Of a DNA stretch of 64,000 nt, positions 1 to 8,205 are shown piece after piece. The notes below the pieces were generated by a model. It had not been told where the DNA came from. It saw nothing but the letters and a program-made list of their open reading frames with translations, and searched no databases. Every line of letters starts with the position of its first letter. Positions within the stretch are counted from its first letter, which is position 1. The DNA comes from Actinomadura nitritigenes. Lineage in GTDB: Bacteria > Actinomycetota > Actinomycetes > Streptosporangiales > Streptosporangiaceae. Made by a program: the position numbers and the translations under genes. The DNA lies in NCBI RefSeq assembly GCF_017573545.1, contig NZ_JAGEOK010000026.1, positions 62,001 to 126,000 on the forward strand, written 5' to 3'.

Positions 1-310
1 GCAGGCCGAGCGACGGCGCGGCGGGCTCGTGGACGTGCAGGACGTCGAAGCGGCCCTCGTTGATCCAGCGGCGCACCCGCGCGGAGGACAGGAACCCGAA
101 CGACAGCCGCGCCACCGACCCGTTGTAGGGGACGGGGACGGCGCGCCCCGCCGACACGGCGTAGGGCGGCAGGTCGGCGTCGTCGTCGGCCGGCGTCATC
201 ACCGACACCCGGTGCCCGAGCGCGATCAGCGCCTCGGCGAGGTCGCGGACGTGCTGCTGGACGCCGCCCGGGACGTTCCATGTGTAGGGGCAGACGATGC
301 CGACGTTCAC
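1..310 (-). CDS. pimA: Phosphatidylinositol alpha-mannosyltransferase, N-terminal part (cut by window edge)
   Basis: Only the first 103 codons lie in the window. The protein begins VNVGIVCPYTWNVPGGVQQH, with the GGVQ glycine-rich loop and a following HVRDLAEAL helix typical of the GT-B fold of PimA-type GT4 enzymes; FDVLHVHEP near residue 90 is the usual end of the first beta-alpha unit. PimA transfers mannose from GDP-mannose to phosphatidylinositol at the inner face of the plasma membrane, the first step of PIM synthesis. The GTG start overlaps the stop of the upstream acyltransferase gene (GTGA), so the two are probably translationally coupled. The order pgsA-patA-pimA supports the assignment. 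The acceptor and catalytic C-terminal half is not visible. Confidence 0.88.
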   Translation of the reverse strand, partial: MNVGIVCPYTWNVPGGVQQHVRDLAEALIALGHRVSVMTPADDDADLPPYAVSAGRAVPVPYNGSVARLSFGFLSSARVRRWINEGRFDVLHVHEPAAPSLGL

Positions 311-1257
311 CGGGGCGCCCCTCCCGGCCCGGGCGGGTCCAGGTCGTCCACCCAGACCTTCTGCAGCATGTGCCAGTCCTCCGGGTGGGCGGCGATGCCC
401 GCCTCGAAGACCCGCGCGATCTCCTGCGTCATGGTCTGGATCTTCTCCCGCCTGGCGCCCTCGTCCGGGACCCGGACCTCCTCGTGGACGCGCGCCGCCC
501 AGTACTTCCCCTCGTACCAGAGTGTCACGGGAATGAGGGCGGCGCCCGTCTGGAGCGCCAGCGCGGCGGAAACGGAGGGCATCCGCGCGGTGGCGCCGAA
601 GAACTCCACGTCGACGCCGGTCGCGGTGAGATCGCGGTCGACGACCAGGCAGACGGGCCGCCCGGCGCGCAGCCGCTGCGCCATCCGGCCGAACGCGGAC
701 GCGCCGGTGTGCGCGAGGACCTCCATGCCGAGGCTCTCGCGGAACTCCACGAACCGGTCGAACAGCGACTCGGGCCGGAGCCGCTCGGCGACCGTGGTGA
801 ACGGGTGCCCGCAGGCGGCGAGCCAGGCGCCGGCGTGCTCGTAGTTGCCCATGTGCGGCAGCGCGAGGATCACGCCGCGGCCGGCCTCCAGGTTCGCGAA
901 GATCTTCTTCTCGCCGGTGACCCGCATCCGGCCGACGATCCGCTCCCGCCCGTACTCGGGGAGCCGGAACACCTCCAGCCAGTAGCGGGCGTAGGAGCGC
1001 AGCACGCGCTTGCTGAGGACGCGGACCTCGTCGTCCACGGCGTCCTTGCCGAGGACGCGGCACAGGTTGCGCTCCAGCTGCCGGACGCCGCCCCCGTGCG
1101 CCTGCCAGGCGCGGTCGGCGACCGCGGTGAACACGAGCCGGGCGGCGCCCTCGGGCATCTTGCGGACGACCGTCCAACCCAGCGCGTAGGCGGCGTCCAT
1201 CACCTCGTCGCGGAGCGACGCGGCCGCGGAGCCGCCGGCGGGCGCGGTCACGGGCAC
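307..1257 (-). CDS. patA: Phosphatidylinositol mannoside acyltransferase (PatA-like, lauroyl acyltransferase family)
   Basis: This is an HtrB/LpxL-family membrane acyltransferase. It carries the HX4E catalytic motif in LPHMGNYEHAGAW and a second conserved block around CLVVDRDL. In mycobacteria the homologue in this operon position transfers palmitate to the mannose of PIM1/PIM2, which is the likely role here. I chose the GTG at 1257 because an AGGAGGG ribosome binding site sits five bases upstream (a second GTG lies two codons later); a GTG at 1302 would add 15 residues but has no binding site. About 316 residues, usual for the family. The gene starts 70 bp after the pgsA stop and overlaps pimA by four bases. 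Confidence 0.87.
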   Translation of the reverse strand: MPVTAPAGGSAAASLRDEVMDAAYALGWTVVRKMPEGAARLVFTAVADRAWQAHGGGVRQLERNLCRVLGKDAVDDEVRVLSKRVLRSYARYWLEVFRLPEYGRERIVGRMRVTGEKKIFANLEAGRGVILALPHMGNYEHAGAWLAACGHPFTTVAERLRPESLFDRFVEFRESLGMEVLAHTGASAFGRMAQRLRAGRPVCLVVDRDLTATGVDVEFFGATARMPSVSAALALQTGAALIPVTLWYEGKYWAARVHEEVRVPDEGARREKIQTMTQEIARVFEAGIAAHPEDWHMLQKVWVDDLDPPGPGGAPR

Positions 1258-1327
1258 GGCTCCCTCCTGGGCGCGGCCTGGTCGGCGGCGCGGCCCGGTC
1301 ACGGGTACGGCGTTCGGCGCGGCGGGA

Positions 1328-2050
1328 TCACCGGCGCGGCTGCGGGCCCGCCTTCGCGTGCGCCCTCTCGCCGTTCTCCTCGTCCTCTTCGTTCCCGGCG
1401 GCGGACGCGCCGGACCCCGGTGCGGGGCCGGAGGCGGCGGGCTTCGGCGCCGGGTCGCCCTTCGCCTGGGCGTAGACCGTCGCGAACCGCTGCCCGACCG
1501 TGACGGTGCTGAGCACCGCCAGCACCCACAGCGCGATCGCCAGGATGAAGGGCACGCCGAGGCCGTCGAACCCGGCCGCCACGAGGGCGACGATCAGGCG
1601 CTCGGCGCGCTCGGCGATGCCCACGTTGCAGGTGTACCCGAGGCCCTCGGCGCGGGCCTTGGCGTACGACACCACGACCCCGGCGACGAGGCAGTACAGG
1701 GCGACGCCGGCGAGGCCGTGCTGCCCGTCCCGGTACAGCCCGATCATCAGCCCGGAGAAGATCGCGGCGTCCGCGACCCGGTCCATGGTGGAGTCCAGGA
1801 ACGCGCCGAACTTGGAGATCTTGCCGGTGACCCGGGCGACCGCGCCGTCGAGCATGTCGAACAGCACGAACGCGGTGATCACCATGGTGCCCCAGAAGAA
1901 CTCCCCGCGCGGGAACAGCACGAGCGCGCCCGCGGCGACGCCGGCGGTGCCGATGACGGTGATGGCGTTGGGCGACACCCCGGTCCGCGCGACCGTCCGT
2001 CCGATGGGCGTCAGGACGCGCCCCAGCGCGGGCCTGATTCTGTTGAGCAT
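1328..2050 (-). CDS. pgsA: CDP-alcohol phosphatidyltransferase, probably phosphatidylinositol-phosphate synthase
   Basis: An integral membrane enzyme that joins CDP-diacylglycerol to an inositol headgroup. The CDP-alcohol signature D-x2-DG-x2-AR-x8-G-x3-D-x3-D is complete (DMLDGAVARV ... GAFLDSTMDR). Several hydrophobic segments follow (around AAIFSGLMIGL, GVALYCLVAGVVVSY and VPFILAIALWVLAVL). The ATG at 2050 is preceded by an AGGAGA binding site; upstream in-frame codons are Ala/Pro-rich and unlikely to be translated. The 240-residue product ends in about 45 Ala/Pro/Glu-rich residues not needed for the fold. First gene of the PIM operon; inositol-phosphate specificity is inferred from context. 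Confidence 0.9.
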   Translation of the reverse strand: MLNRIRPALGRVLTPIGRTVARTGVSPNAITVIGTAGVAAGALVLFPRGEFFWGTMVITAFVLFDMLDGAVARVTGKISKFGAFLDSTMDRVADAAIFSGLMIGLYRDGQHGLAGVALYCLVAGVVVSYAKARAEGLGYTCNVGIAERAERLIVALVAAGFDGLGVPFILAIALWVLAVLSTVTVGQRFATVYAQAKGDPAPKPAASGPAPGSGASAAGNEEDEENGERAHAKAGPQPRR

Positions 2051-2242
2051 CGCCGTCCGTTCTCCTGCTGCCGGAAGTGGGGCCGCCGGCATCGGCCAGG
2101 GGGCCGCCGTTGGCGCGCCCAATCGTAGTGCCGCCGCCGACCGGACGCGGTCAGGCCGGAGTTTGCGGTTCCGCGCGGCGGACAGAAGCAGGTTGTTTGC
2201 CGTTCACCCCTTGTGATCCCGCCGCTCACGGGAAAGGGTGTT

Positions 2243-2266
2243 GTCACGGGTGTGACGTCGGTCACG
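2243..2266. promoter_or_regulatory. Alternating GTCAC/GTGAC repeats, CRP-like site
   Basis: In the 322-bp gap between pgsA (minus) and the EF-G-like gene (plus) there is GTCAC (2243-2247), GTGAC (2252-2256) and GTCAC (2261-2265), each separated by four bases. The second pair reads TGTGA-N6-TCACG, close to the Crp/FNR-family consensus TGTGA-N6-TCACA. It could serve either divergent gene. The rest of the gap is GC-rich with no other signal I recognise. Function is inferred only from the pattern. Confidence 0.4.
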
Positions 2267-2372
2267 CACGTTGGACGAGGACGCCGCACTCGGACGTCAG
2301 GGCCGGGCCCCTCCGGGCCGGGCCCCAGCCGAACGCGGGCCCCCGCGAGGAGGCCCGTCCGAGGAGGTAGTC

Positions 2373-4541
2373 ATGGCGGACAAGGGAGGACATCCGGGAG
2401 CCCCCGGCAGGGCACCGGAGGCCGGCGGGTGCGACAGGGTGCGCAACGTCGCGCTGGTCGGCCATTCGGGGGCGGGAAAGACCACGCTCGTGGAGGCGCT
2501 GCTGACCGCGGCGGGCACGCTGCAGCGGGCCGGCCGTGTCGAGGAGGGCACCACCGTCAGCGACTTCGACGACGTCGAGGTCCGCCAGCAGCGCTCGGTC
2601 AACCTCGCGCTCGCCCCGCTCATGCACGGCGACATCAAGGTCAACCTGATCGACACCCCCGGCTACGCCGACTTCGTCGGCGACCTGCGGGCGGGGCTGC
2701 GCGCCGCCGACGCGGCGCTGTTCGTGATCTCGGCGGTGGACGGGATCGACGGCCTCACCCGGATGATCTGGGACGAGTGCGCGCGGGTCGGGATGCCCCG
2801 CGCGGTCGTCATCACCAAGATCGACCAGCAGCGCGGCGATTTCGACGACGTGGTGCTGAGCTGCCAGGACGCCTTCGGCGAGGGCGTGCTCCCGCTGTAC
2901 TTCCCGGCGGCGGACGGCGACGGGCTCAAGGGGCTGGTCGGGCTGCTCACGCAGCGCTGCCTGGACTACTCCACCGGGAAGCGCACCGAGTGCGCGCCCG
3001 ATCCGCGGTACCTGGAGCAGATCTCCGAGCAGCGCGCGTCGCTGATCGAGGGGATCATCCAGGAGAGCGAGGACGAGACCCTCATGGACCGGTACCTGTC
3101 CGGCGAGGAGATCGACGTCAAGGCGCTCATCGAGGACCTGGAGACCGCGGTGGCGCGCGGCAGCTTCTACCCGGTCCTCGCCACGTCGGTGCCGCACGGC
3201 GACCACCCCGGTCCGGTCGTCGGGATGCTGGAGCTGCTGGAGGTCATCACCCAGGCGTTCCCCTCGCCCCTCGAACACGGCATCCCCCCGGTGACGCCCG
3301 TCAAGGGCGGGCCGCCGAAGGAGATCGGCTGCGATCCCGACGGGCCGCTGGTCGCCGAGGTGGTCAAGACCACGTCCGACCCGTACGTCGGGCGGATCTC
3401 CCTGGTCCGGGTGTTCTCCGGGACGCTGCGTCCCGACACCACCGTGCACGTCTCCGGGCACGGCATGGAGGAGCGCGGGCACGAGGACCACGACGTCGAC
3501 GAACGGGTGGGCGCCCTCACCTCCCCGCTCGGCAAGTCCCAGCGGACGGTCGCCTCGTGCGGCGCCGGGGACATCTGCGCCGTGGCGAAGCTGTCGCGCG
3601 CCGAGACCGGCGACACCCTGTCCGACCCGTCGTCGCCGATGGTGATGGCACCCTGGACGATGCCTGACCCGCTGCTGCCCGTCGCGATCCGCGCCCGGTC
3701 CAAGGCCGACGAGGACAAGCTCAGCCAGGCGCTCGGCCGGCTCGTCGCCGAGGACCCGACGCTGCGGCTGGAGAACAACCCCGAGACGCGGCAGCTGGTC
3801 CTGTGGTGCATGGGCGAGGCGCACGCCGACGTGCTGATCGACCGGCTCAGCGCGCGGTACGGCGTCGAGGTCGAGCGGATCGAGCTGCGGGTGCCGCTGC
3901 GCGAGACGTTCGGCGGGTCCGCGAAGGGCCTCGGCCGGCACGTCAAGCAGAGCGGCGGCCACGGGCAGTACGGCATCTGCCACATCGAGGTGGAGCCGCT
4001 GCCGTCGGGCGAGGGCTTCGAGTTCGTCGACAGGATCGTCGGCGGGGTGGTGCCGCGGCAGTTCATCCCGTCGGTCGAGAAGGGCGTGCGGCAGCAGATG
4101 GAGCGCGGCGTCTCCGCCGGGTACCCGCTGGTCGACATCAAGGTCACGCTGCACGACGGCAAGGCGCACTCGGTGGACTCCTCCGACATGGCCTTCCAGG
4201 CCGCCGGCGCGCTCGCGCTGAAGGACGCCGCCGGGCAGGTGCCGGTGCTGCTGCTGGAGCCGGTGGACGAGGTGAGCGTGCTGATCGCCGACGAGTACGT
4301 CGGCGCGGTGATGTCCGACCTGACCTCGCGGCGCGGCCGGGTGCTCGGGTCGCAGGCGGTGCCGGGCGGCCGCACGATGATCAAGGCCGAGGTACCGCAG
4401 CTGGAGATCGTCCGGTACGCGATCGACCTGCGGTCGATGTCGCAGGGCACCGGCACGTTCGACCGGTCGTTCCTGCGGTACGAGCCGCTCCCCTCGCATC
4501 TGGCGGAGAAGGTCGCCAAGGCCGAGGCGGTGCACGACTAG
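2373..4541 (+). CDS. Elongation factor G-like GTPase (EF-G2 type)
   Basis: A 722-residue translational GTPase. G1 is GHSGAGKT (about residues 30-37), G3 is DTPGYADF, and G4 is TKID. The switch-1 segment reads EEGTTVSDFDDVE, with a shortened TVSD pattern typical of the EF-G2/FusA2 paralogues rather than the main EF-G. Domains II-V follow in normal order, including GRHVKQSGGHGQYG of domain IV. The ATG at 2373 has a GAGGAGGT binding site 5-7 bases upstream. Actinobacterial EF-G2 proteins have no settled role; they resemble ribosome-bound GTPases with altered translocation activity. A monocistronic unit is suggested by flanking gaps. Confidence 0.87.
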   Translation: MADKGGHPGAPGRAPEAGGCDRVRNVALVGHSGAGKTTLVEALLTAAGTLQRAGRVEEGTTVSDFDDVEVRQQRSVNLALAPLMHGDIKVNLIDTPGYADFVGDLRAGLRAADAALFVISAVDGIDGLTRMIWDECARVGMPRAVVITKIDQQRGDFDDVVLSCQDAFGEGVLPLYFPAADGDGLKGLVGLLTQRCLDYSTGKRTECAPDPRYLEQISEQRASLIEGIIQESEDETLMDRYLSGEEIDVKALIEDLETAVARGSFYPVLATSVPHGDHPGPVVGMLELLEVITQAFPSPLEHGIPPVTPVKGGPPKEIGCDPDGPLVAEVVKTTSDPYVGRISLVRVFSGTLRPDTTVHVSGHGMEERGHEDHDVDERVGALTSPLGKSQRTVASCGAGDICAVAKLSRAETGDTLSDPSSPMVMAPWTMPDPLLPVAIRARSKADEDKLSQALGRLVAEDPTLRLENNPETRQLVLWCMGEAHADVLIDRLSARYGVEVERIELRVPLRETFGGSAKGLGRHVKQSGGHGQYGICHIEVEPLPSGEGFEFVDRIVGGVVPRQFIPSVEKGVRQQMERGVSAGYPLVDIKVTLHDGKAHSVDSSDMAFQAAGALALKDAAGQVPVLLLEPVDEVSVLIADEYVGAVMSDLTSRRGRVLGSQAVPGGRTMIKAEVPQLEIVRYAIDLRSMSQGTGTFDRSFLRYEPLPSHLAEKVAKAEAVHD

Positions 4542-4555
4542 GGCGCCGGCGGGCG

Positions 4556-4584
4556 GGGGCGGGCCCGGTTCCCGCTCCCGCCCC
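4556..4584 (+). terminator. Hairpin after the EF-G-like gene
   Basis: Arms GGGGCGGG (4556-4563) and CCCGCCCC (4577-4584) flank a 13-base loop, 15 bases after the stop codon. There is no strong T-tract, as is common in actinomycetes. Confidence 0.45.
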
Positions 4585-4721
4585 TTGGTCCCCCTCGGAC
4601 ACCTCCGTTGATCCTTCCGGAGTCGTCCAAATGGCGGCGCGGACTCATCCCTGAGGGTGACTCCGATTTCGGCATCTGGGGCGATGGCGGGCGGTTCGCG
4701 GCATGAAACTCTGACTGCGCC

Positions 4722-5528
4722 ATGAACGACACGGGGGAAGACCGGCGGCCCGCCCGGCCCGGGCGCCGCAACATCATCCGGGGCCTCGGCCTCGCGGCCG
4801 GCGGGCTGCTCGCCGGCGGTGCCGGGTTCGCCACCGAGCAGGCGTGGCGCCGGGAGGACCCGCCGACCCCCGCGTCCGCGGCGTCCGTCGACTCCTGGCA
4901 GCCGCCCGACCGGCAGGTCGACGTCGTGTGGGCGGTGAACACCCGCCGCCGGCTGGTCGCGCTGACCTTCGACGACGGGCCGATGGAGCGGTGGACCCCG
5001 CAGGCCCTCGACGCGCTCGACGAGGCGAAGGTGCCGGCGACGTTCTTCATGGTCGGCAGCCGGCTCGCCCGCAACGCACGCCTCGTCGAGGGCCGGCTCG
5101 ACCGGCACGAGGTCGGCAACCACACCTGGAAGCACGACGACCTGTCCAGGCTGAGCCTCGCGCACGCCCGCCGCTCCATCCACCGCACGCACGAGACGAT
5201 CAAGGAGGTCACCGGGCGGGCCCCGACACTGCTGCGGCCGCCGTGGGGCCGGCTCGGCGGCACCACCCTGCACGTCGCCGCGGAGCACGGCTACGACCTG
5301 GTGCTGTGGTCGCTGCTGGTCCAGGACCGGCGGCTCGGCCGCGACCCGGCGGAGATGGTCGCCGCGGTCGTCGACAACGCCCGGCCCGGCACCATCGTCC
5401 TCGGCCACGACGTCGGCGCCGCCAGCCGCGGGACCGCGATCGCGCAACTGCCCGCGATGATCCGCGGGCTGCGCGGCCGCGGTTTCGACTTCGTCACCGT
5501 GTCGCAGCTGCGACGGGCAGCGATCTAG
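4722..5528 (+). CDS. Secreted polysaccharide deacetylase (NodB domain)
   Basis: The N-terminus has a twin-arginine-like signal (GRRNIIRGLGLAAGGLLAGG, residues 14-33). The NodB domain starts near residue 78: motif 1 TFDDGP (metal-binding and catalytic aspartates about D84 and D85), motif 2 NHTWKHDDLS with the two zinc histidines, motif 3 RPPWG, and a late LGHD motif with the expected histidine. All catalytic positions look intact, so it should remove N- or O-acetyl groups from a cell-wall or extracellular glycan; the exact substrate cannot be read. It stands at the head of a same-strand cluster with a small anchored protein and an HTTM-like protein. No clear binding site precedes the ATG. Confidence 0.88.
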   Translation: MNDTGEDRRPARPGRRNIIRGLGLAAGGLLAGGAGFATEQAWRREDPPTPASAASVDSWQPPDRQVDVVWAVNTRRRLVALTFDDGPMERWTPQALDALDEAKVPATFFMVGSRLARNARLVEGRLDRHEVGNHTWKHDDLSRLSLAHARRSIHRTHETIKEVTGRAPTLLRPPWGRLGGTTLHVAAEHGYDLVLWSLLVQDRRLGRDPAEMVAAVVDNARPGTIVLGHDVGAASRGTAIAQLPAMIRGLRGRGFDFVTVSQLRRAAI

Positions 5529-5531
5529 GCT
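5526..5531 (+). promoter_or_regulatory. -10 box TAGGCT for leaderless transcription
   Basis: TAGGCT is followed by exactly six bases and then the GTG start at 5538. The first T overlaps the stop codon of the deacetylase gene. The spacing fits a transcript starting at or next to the start codon. Confidence 0.5.
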
Positions 5532-5537
5532 TGCCCG

Positions 5538-5993
5538 GTGAGCCTCCCCCCACTCCGCCTGGGCGCCCGCGCGCGCCTCTGGCGCTCGCTCGCGGCCGCG
5601 GTGTTCGTCGCCGCGCTGCTGTTCACCAGCGCGTTCGGAAGCAACGACGACTTCCCCATCGGGCCGATGACGCAGTTCGCGTTCTCGGTGAAGAACGACG
5701 GCGGGACGATCGGCTCGTTCTGGCTGGAGGCCGACACCGCCGAGGGCCGGCACGTCGAGCTGTCCCGGGACGCCGTCGGGACGGGCATGAAGCGCGCCGA
5801 GATCGAGGGGCAGATGGGCCGGATCGTCCGCGACCCGTCGCTGCTGCAGGGCATCGCCGACGGGCAGCACCGGCTGCACCCCGGCGCCCCGCGGCTCACC
5901 CGGATCTACGTCGTGGAGGAGATCAAGAGGTTGGAGCACGGCAAGGTCGCGTCGACCAGGCGCGTCAACCGCGTCGTCTGGGACGTGCGGTGA
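5538..5993 (+). CDS. Small membrane-anchored or secreted protein of unknown function
   Basis: A 151-residue protein with one hydrophobic segment near residues 18-33 (SLAAAVFVAALLFTSAF) followed by FPIGPMTQFAFSV and a beta-rich extracytoplasmic part. I recognise no catalytic motif. It overlaps the next gene, encoding an HTTM-like membrane protein, by four bases, so the two are probably made together and may form a complex. The GTG start at 5538 sits six bases after a TAGGCT box and has no ribosome binding site, suggesting leaderless translation. A role alongside the HTTM-like protein is inferred from coupling only. Confidence 0.72.
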   Translation: MSLPPLRLGARARLWRSLAAAVFVAALLFTSAFGSNDDFPIGPMTQFAFSVKNDGGTIGSFWLEADTAEGRHVELSRDAVGTGMKRAEIEGQMGRIVRDPSLLQGIADGQHRLHPGAPRLTRIYVVEEIKRLEHGKVASTRRVNRVVWDVR

Positions 5994-6934
5994 CCGCCGC
6001 CGCGACGCCGGAGGCGCCTCGCCCCGTCTCGCCGCCCGCCCCGGAGCCCGGTCCCGCCCGCTCGCCGTGGGGCCGGTGGTGGTTCACGCCCGTCCCCCGC
6101 GCCCGGATCGCCTGGCTGCGCATCCTCGGGTACCTGTTCCTGCCGTTCGACATGCTGCTGCTGACCAGCAGCTCGCTGGCGCACGCCCGGCTGCCCGCCG
6201 ACCTGTACCAGCCGGTGCTGCTCGGCCGGCTGCTGCATCTGCCCGCGCCGACGCCCGCCGCGATGTACGCGCTGCTTGCCGTGACGCTCGCGGCCGGGTT
6301 CGTGGCGGCCACGGGCCGGTTCCTGCCGCGCCTGACGGGCTACGTCTGCGCCTGCGGGTACCTGTGGTGGGTCACGATCAGCATGTCGTACGGGAAGGTC
6401 GACCACGACCACCTCGCGCTCGTGGTGGCGCTGTTCGTCCTGCCGAGCGTGGGACGGGCCCGGATCGACGACGAGCGCGGGTGCGAGGCGTCCGCGTGGG
6501 CGGTGCGCGGGATCCAGATCTCGGTGGTGGCCGCCTACTTCCTGTCCATGTGCGCGAAGGTGAAGATCGGCGGGTTCCCCGAGTGGCCGAACGGGGCGAC
6601 GGTCCAGTGGGCGCTGAGCCGCCGCGGGACGCCGTTCGGGCGCAGCCTCATCGGCTACCCGGTGCTGCTGAAGGCGAGCCAGTGGTTCATGTTCACGGCG
6701 GAGGCGATCTCACCGGCGCTGCTGTTCCTGCGCGGGCGGCCGCTGTACCTGTTCGTGCTGTTCTTCGCCGGGTTCCACGCCGTCACCTACGCGCTGATGA
6801 GCATCCACTTCCTGCCGCACGCGATCTGGCTGGCGGCGTTCCTGCCGCTGGAGCGGCTCACCGGACACCTGCCGGTGCGGCTCCGCCGGATGCTCGGCGG
6901 CCGGTCGGGAGCGGCCGCGCCCGAGGCGGCCTGA
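5990..6934 (+). CDS. HTTM-like multi-pass membrane protein
   Basis: A 314-residue protein with a proline-rich cytoplasmic N-terminus (about 25 residues) and six or seven hydrophobic segments. Features such as ARIAWLRILGYLFLPFDMLL near the start, then SYGKVDHDHLALVVALFVLP, resemble the HTTM family (related to the membrane part of vitamin K-dependent gamma-carboxylase). The GTG at 5990 overlaps the preceding stop (GTGA). The neighbour on the other strand encodes a DCC-family thiol-disulfide protein, a partner often found next to or fused with HTTM proteins. Substrate and chemistry are unknown; the family call is by pattern and moderately sure. Confidence 0.68.
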   Translation: MTAAATPEAPRPVSPPAPEPGPARSPWGRWWFTPVPRARIAWLRILGYLFLPFDMLLLTSSSLAHARLPADLYQPVLLGRLLHLPAPTPAAMYALLAVTLAAGFVAATGRFLPRLTGYVCACGYLWWVTISMSYGKVDHDHLALVVALFVLPSVGRARIDDERGCEASAWAVRGIQISVVAAYFLSMCAKVKIGGFPEWPNGATVQWALSRRGTPFGRSLIGYPVLLKASQWFMFTAEAISPALLFLRGRPLYLFVLFFAGFHAVTYALMSIHFLPHAIWLAAFLPLERLTGHLPVRLRRMLGGRSGAAAPEAA

Positions 6935-6936
6935 AG

Positions 6937-6955
6937 GCCCGCGCCGTGCGCGGGC
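6937..6955. terminator. Bidirectional hairpin between convergent genes
   Basis: Arms GCCCGCGC and GCGCGGGC with a three-base loop lie between the HTTM-like gene and the DCC-family gene, which converge here. Confidence 0.6.
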
Positions 6956-6956
6956 G

Positions 6957-7370
6957 TCAGCCCCGGGCGCCGGGGCGCTGCGCGGCCGGCAGCATGCAGG
7001 CGGCCGTACCGCCCGGCATCCGCTGCCGGTTGTTCGCGACGAGCCGGTACACGGCGTGCGCGAGCCAGCTCACCGGCGGCGTCCGCAGGGCCACGCCCGG
7101 GACGCGCCAGATCCCGCCGGCGGCCGTGAGCAGCTGACCGATCGCCTCCGCGCCGCCGCTGACCCGTCCCGCCCGGTCGACCCACAGCACCTCGTGCTCG
7201 GCGCGCTCCTGAGTGGTGCCGAGCGCGGCGAGATCGGTGAACTGGAACGCGACGACCTCGGCGTCCACGGGGACGTGGCGTTCCAGAAACCGCACCGAGG
7301 TGGTGCAGAACCCGCAGTCGCCGTCGTAGACCAGCACCGGCCGCTCGCGTCGCGTCATGGCGTCCATCAT
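6957..7370 (-). CDS. DCC-family thiol-disulfide oxidoreductase (DUF393)
   Basis: About 137 residues. The start region carries the family signature VLVYDGDCGFC, with the CxxC pair expected to shuttle disulfides, then ERHVPVDAEVVAFQFTD and a C-terminal LAHAVYRLVANNRQRMPGG. It is presumably cytoplasmic, since there is no signal peptide. Three clustered ATG codons (7370, 7367, 7358) are possible starts; none has a strong binding site. Its convergent neighbour is an HTTM-like membrane protein, and DCC-HTTM linkage is known in several phyla, so the pair may act on the same redox step. That link is inferred. Confidence 0.82.
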   Translation of the reverse strand: MMDAMTRRERPVLVYDGDCGFCTTSVRFLERHVPVDAEVVAFQFTDLAALGTTQERAEHEVLWVDRAGRVSGGAEAIGQLLTAAGGIWRVPGVALRTPPVSWLAHAVYRLVANNRQRMPGGTAACMLPAAQRPGARG

Positions 7371-7405
7371 GCCGTGGCCCGCGACCGCTCGCGCGCGAGG
7401 GACCG

Positions 7406-8029
7406 TCAGTCCTGCGGCCAGGCGTCGGCGAGGATCTGCCGGGTGTCGCGCAGCAGCTGCGGCAGCACCCGCGTGTGCCCGACGACGGGCATGAAGTTGG
7501 TGTCGCCGCCCCAGCGCGGCACCACATGCTGGTGCAGGTGGGCGGCGATGCCGGCGCCGGCGACCAGGCCGAGGTTCATGCCGACGTTGAAGCCCTGCGC
7601 GCCGCTGGCCTTGCGCAGCGCGGCGATCGAGCGGCGGGTGAACACGGCCAGCTCGGTGTACTCCGCCTCGTCGAGCTCGCCGTAGTCGGCGACGTGCCGG
7701 TACGGGACGACCATGAGGTGCCCGGAGTTGTACGGGTAGAGGTTGAGCACGGAGTACACCGACCGGCCGCGGGCGACGACGAGGCCGTCCTCGTCGCTCA
7801 TCGCCGGGATCTCGCAGAACGGGCAGCCCTCCCCGGCTCCCGGCCCGGTGGGCTTGTTCTCGCCCTTGATGTAGGCCATCCGGTGCGGAGTCCACAGCCG
7901 CTGGAAGTTGTCGGGCACGCCCGCGCCGCCCCTCTCCTCCTCGAGGCGGGACTGGTGCTCCGCGGCGCCCGCGCCGGACGCCTCGTCGCGCCCCTGCTGC
8001 TCCACGGGCTTCTCCGGCTCTGTGGTCAA
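7406..8029 (-). CDS. HIT-family nucleotide hydrolase or phosphorylase (Ap4A phosphorylase type)
   Basis: A 207-residue HIT protein with the histidine triad in HLHQHVVPR near residue 165 and a Cys pair in GCPFCEIP near residue 68, which with later His residues may bind zinc. About 45 flexible acidic residues precede the domain. In mycobacteria the gene at this syntenic place encodes an AP4A phosphorylase; that activity is inferred here. The start appears to be TTG at 8029, supported by an AAAGGAGA binding site nine bases upstream and the lack of a better in-frame start. In mycobacteria it is directly flanked by thrS and pgsA; here both contacts are broken by inserted genes. Confidence 0.87.
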   Translation of the reverse strand: MTTEPEKPVEQQGRDEASGAGAAEHQSRLEEERGGAGVPDNFQRLWTPHRMAYIKGENKPTGPGAGEGCPFCEIPAMSDEDGLVVARGRSVYSVLNLYPYNSGHLMVVPYRHVADYGELDEAEYTELAVFTRRSIAALRKASGAQGFNVGMNLGLVAGAGIAAHLHQHVVPRWGGDTNFMPVVGHTRVLPQLLRDTRQILADAWPQD

Positions 8030-8205
8030 GGCGGCGGTCTCCTTTTGTTCACGGCCTGACCAGCAGCATAGAGAGACCCGCGCGCCGGCACGTAGCCGGG
8101 ATGCCCCCGCGGACCGCCGGGCGCGCCCGCGGGAGGGGGCCTGCGTGACGTCCCGCCCGGCTCTCCGACACCATGGGTCGTCCAGCCGAACCAGTGGGAG
8201 CGATC

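Noticed and set aside
2262..5939. Very long minus-strand open frame antisense to the EF-G-like and deacetylase genes
   Set aside because: It is an effect of third-position GC bias; it has no family motif and lies opposite two clear genes.
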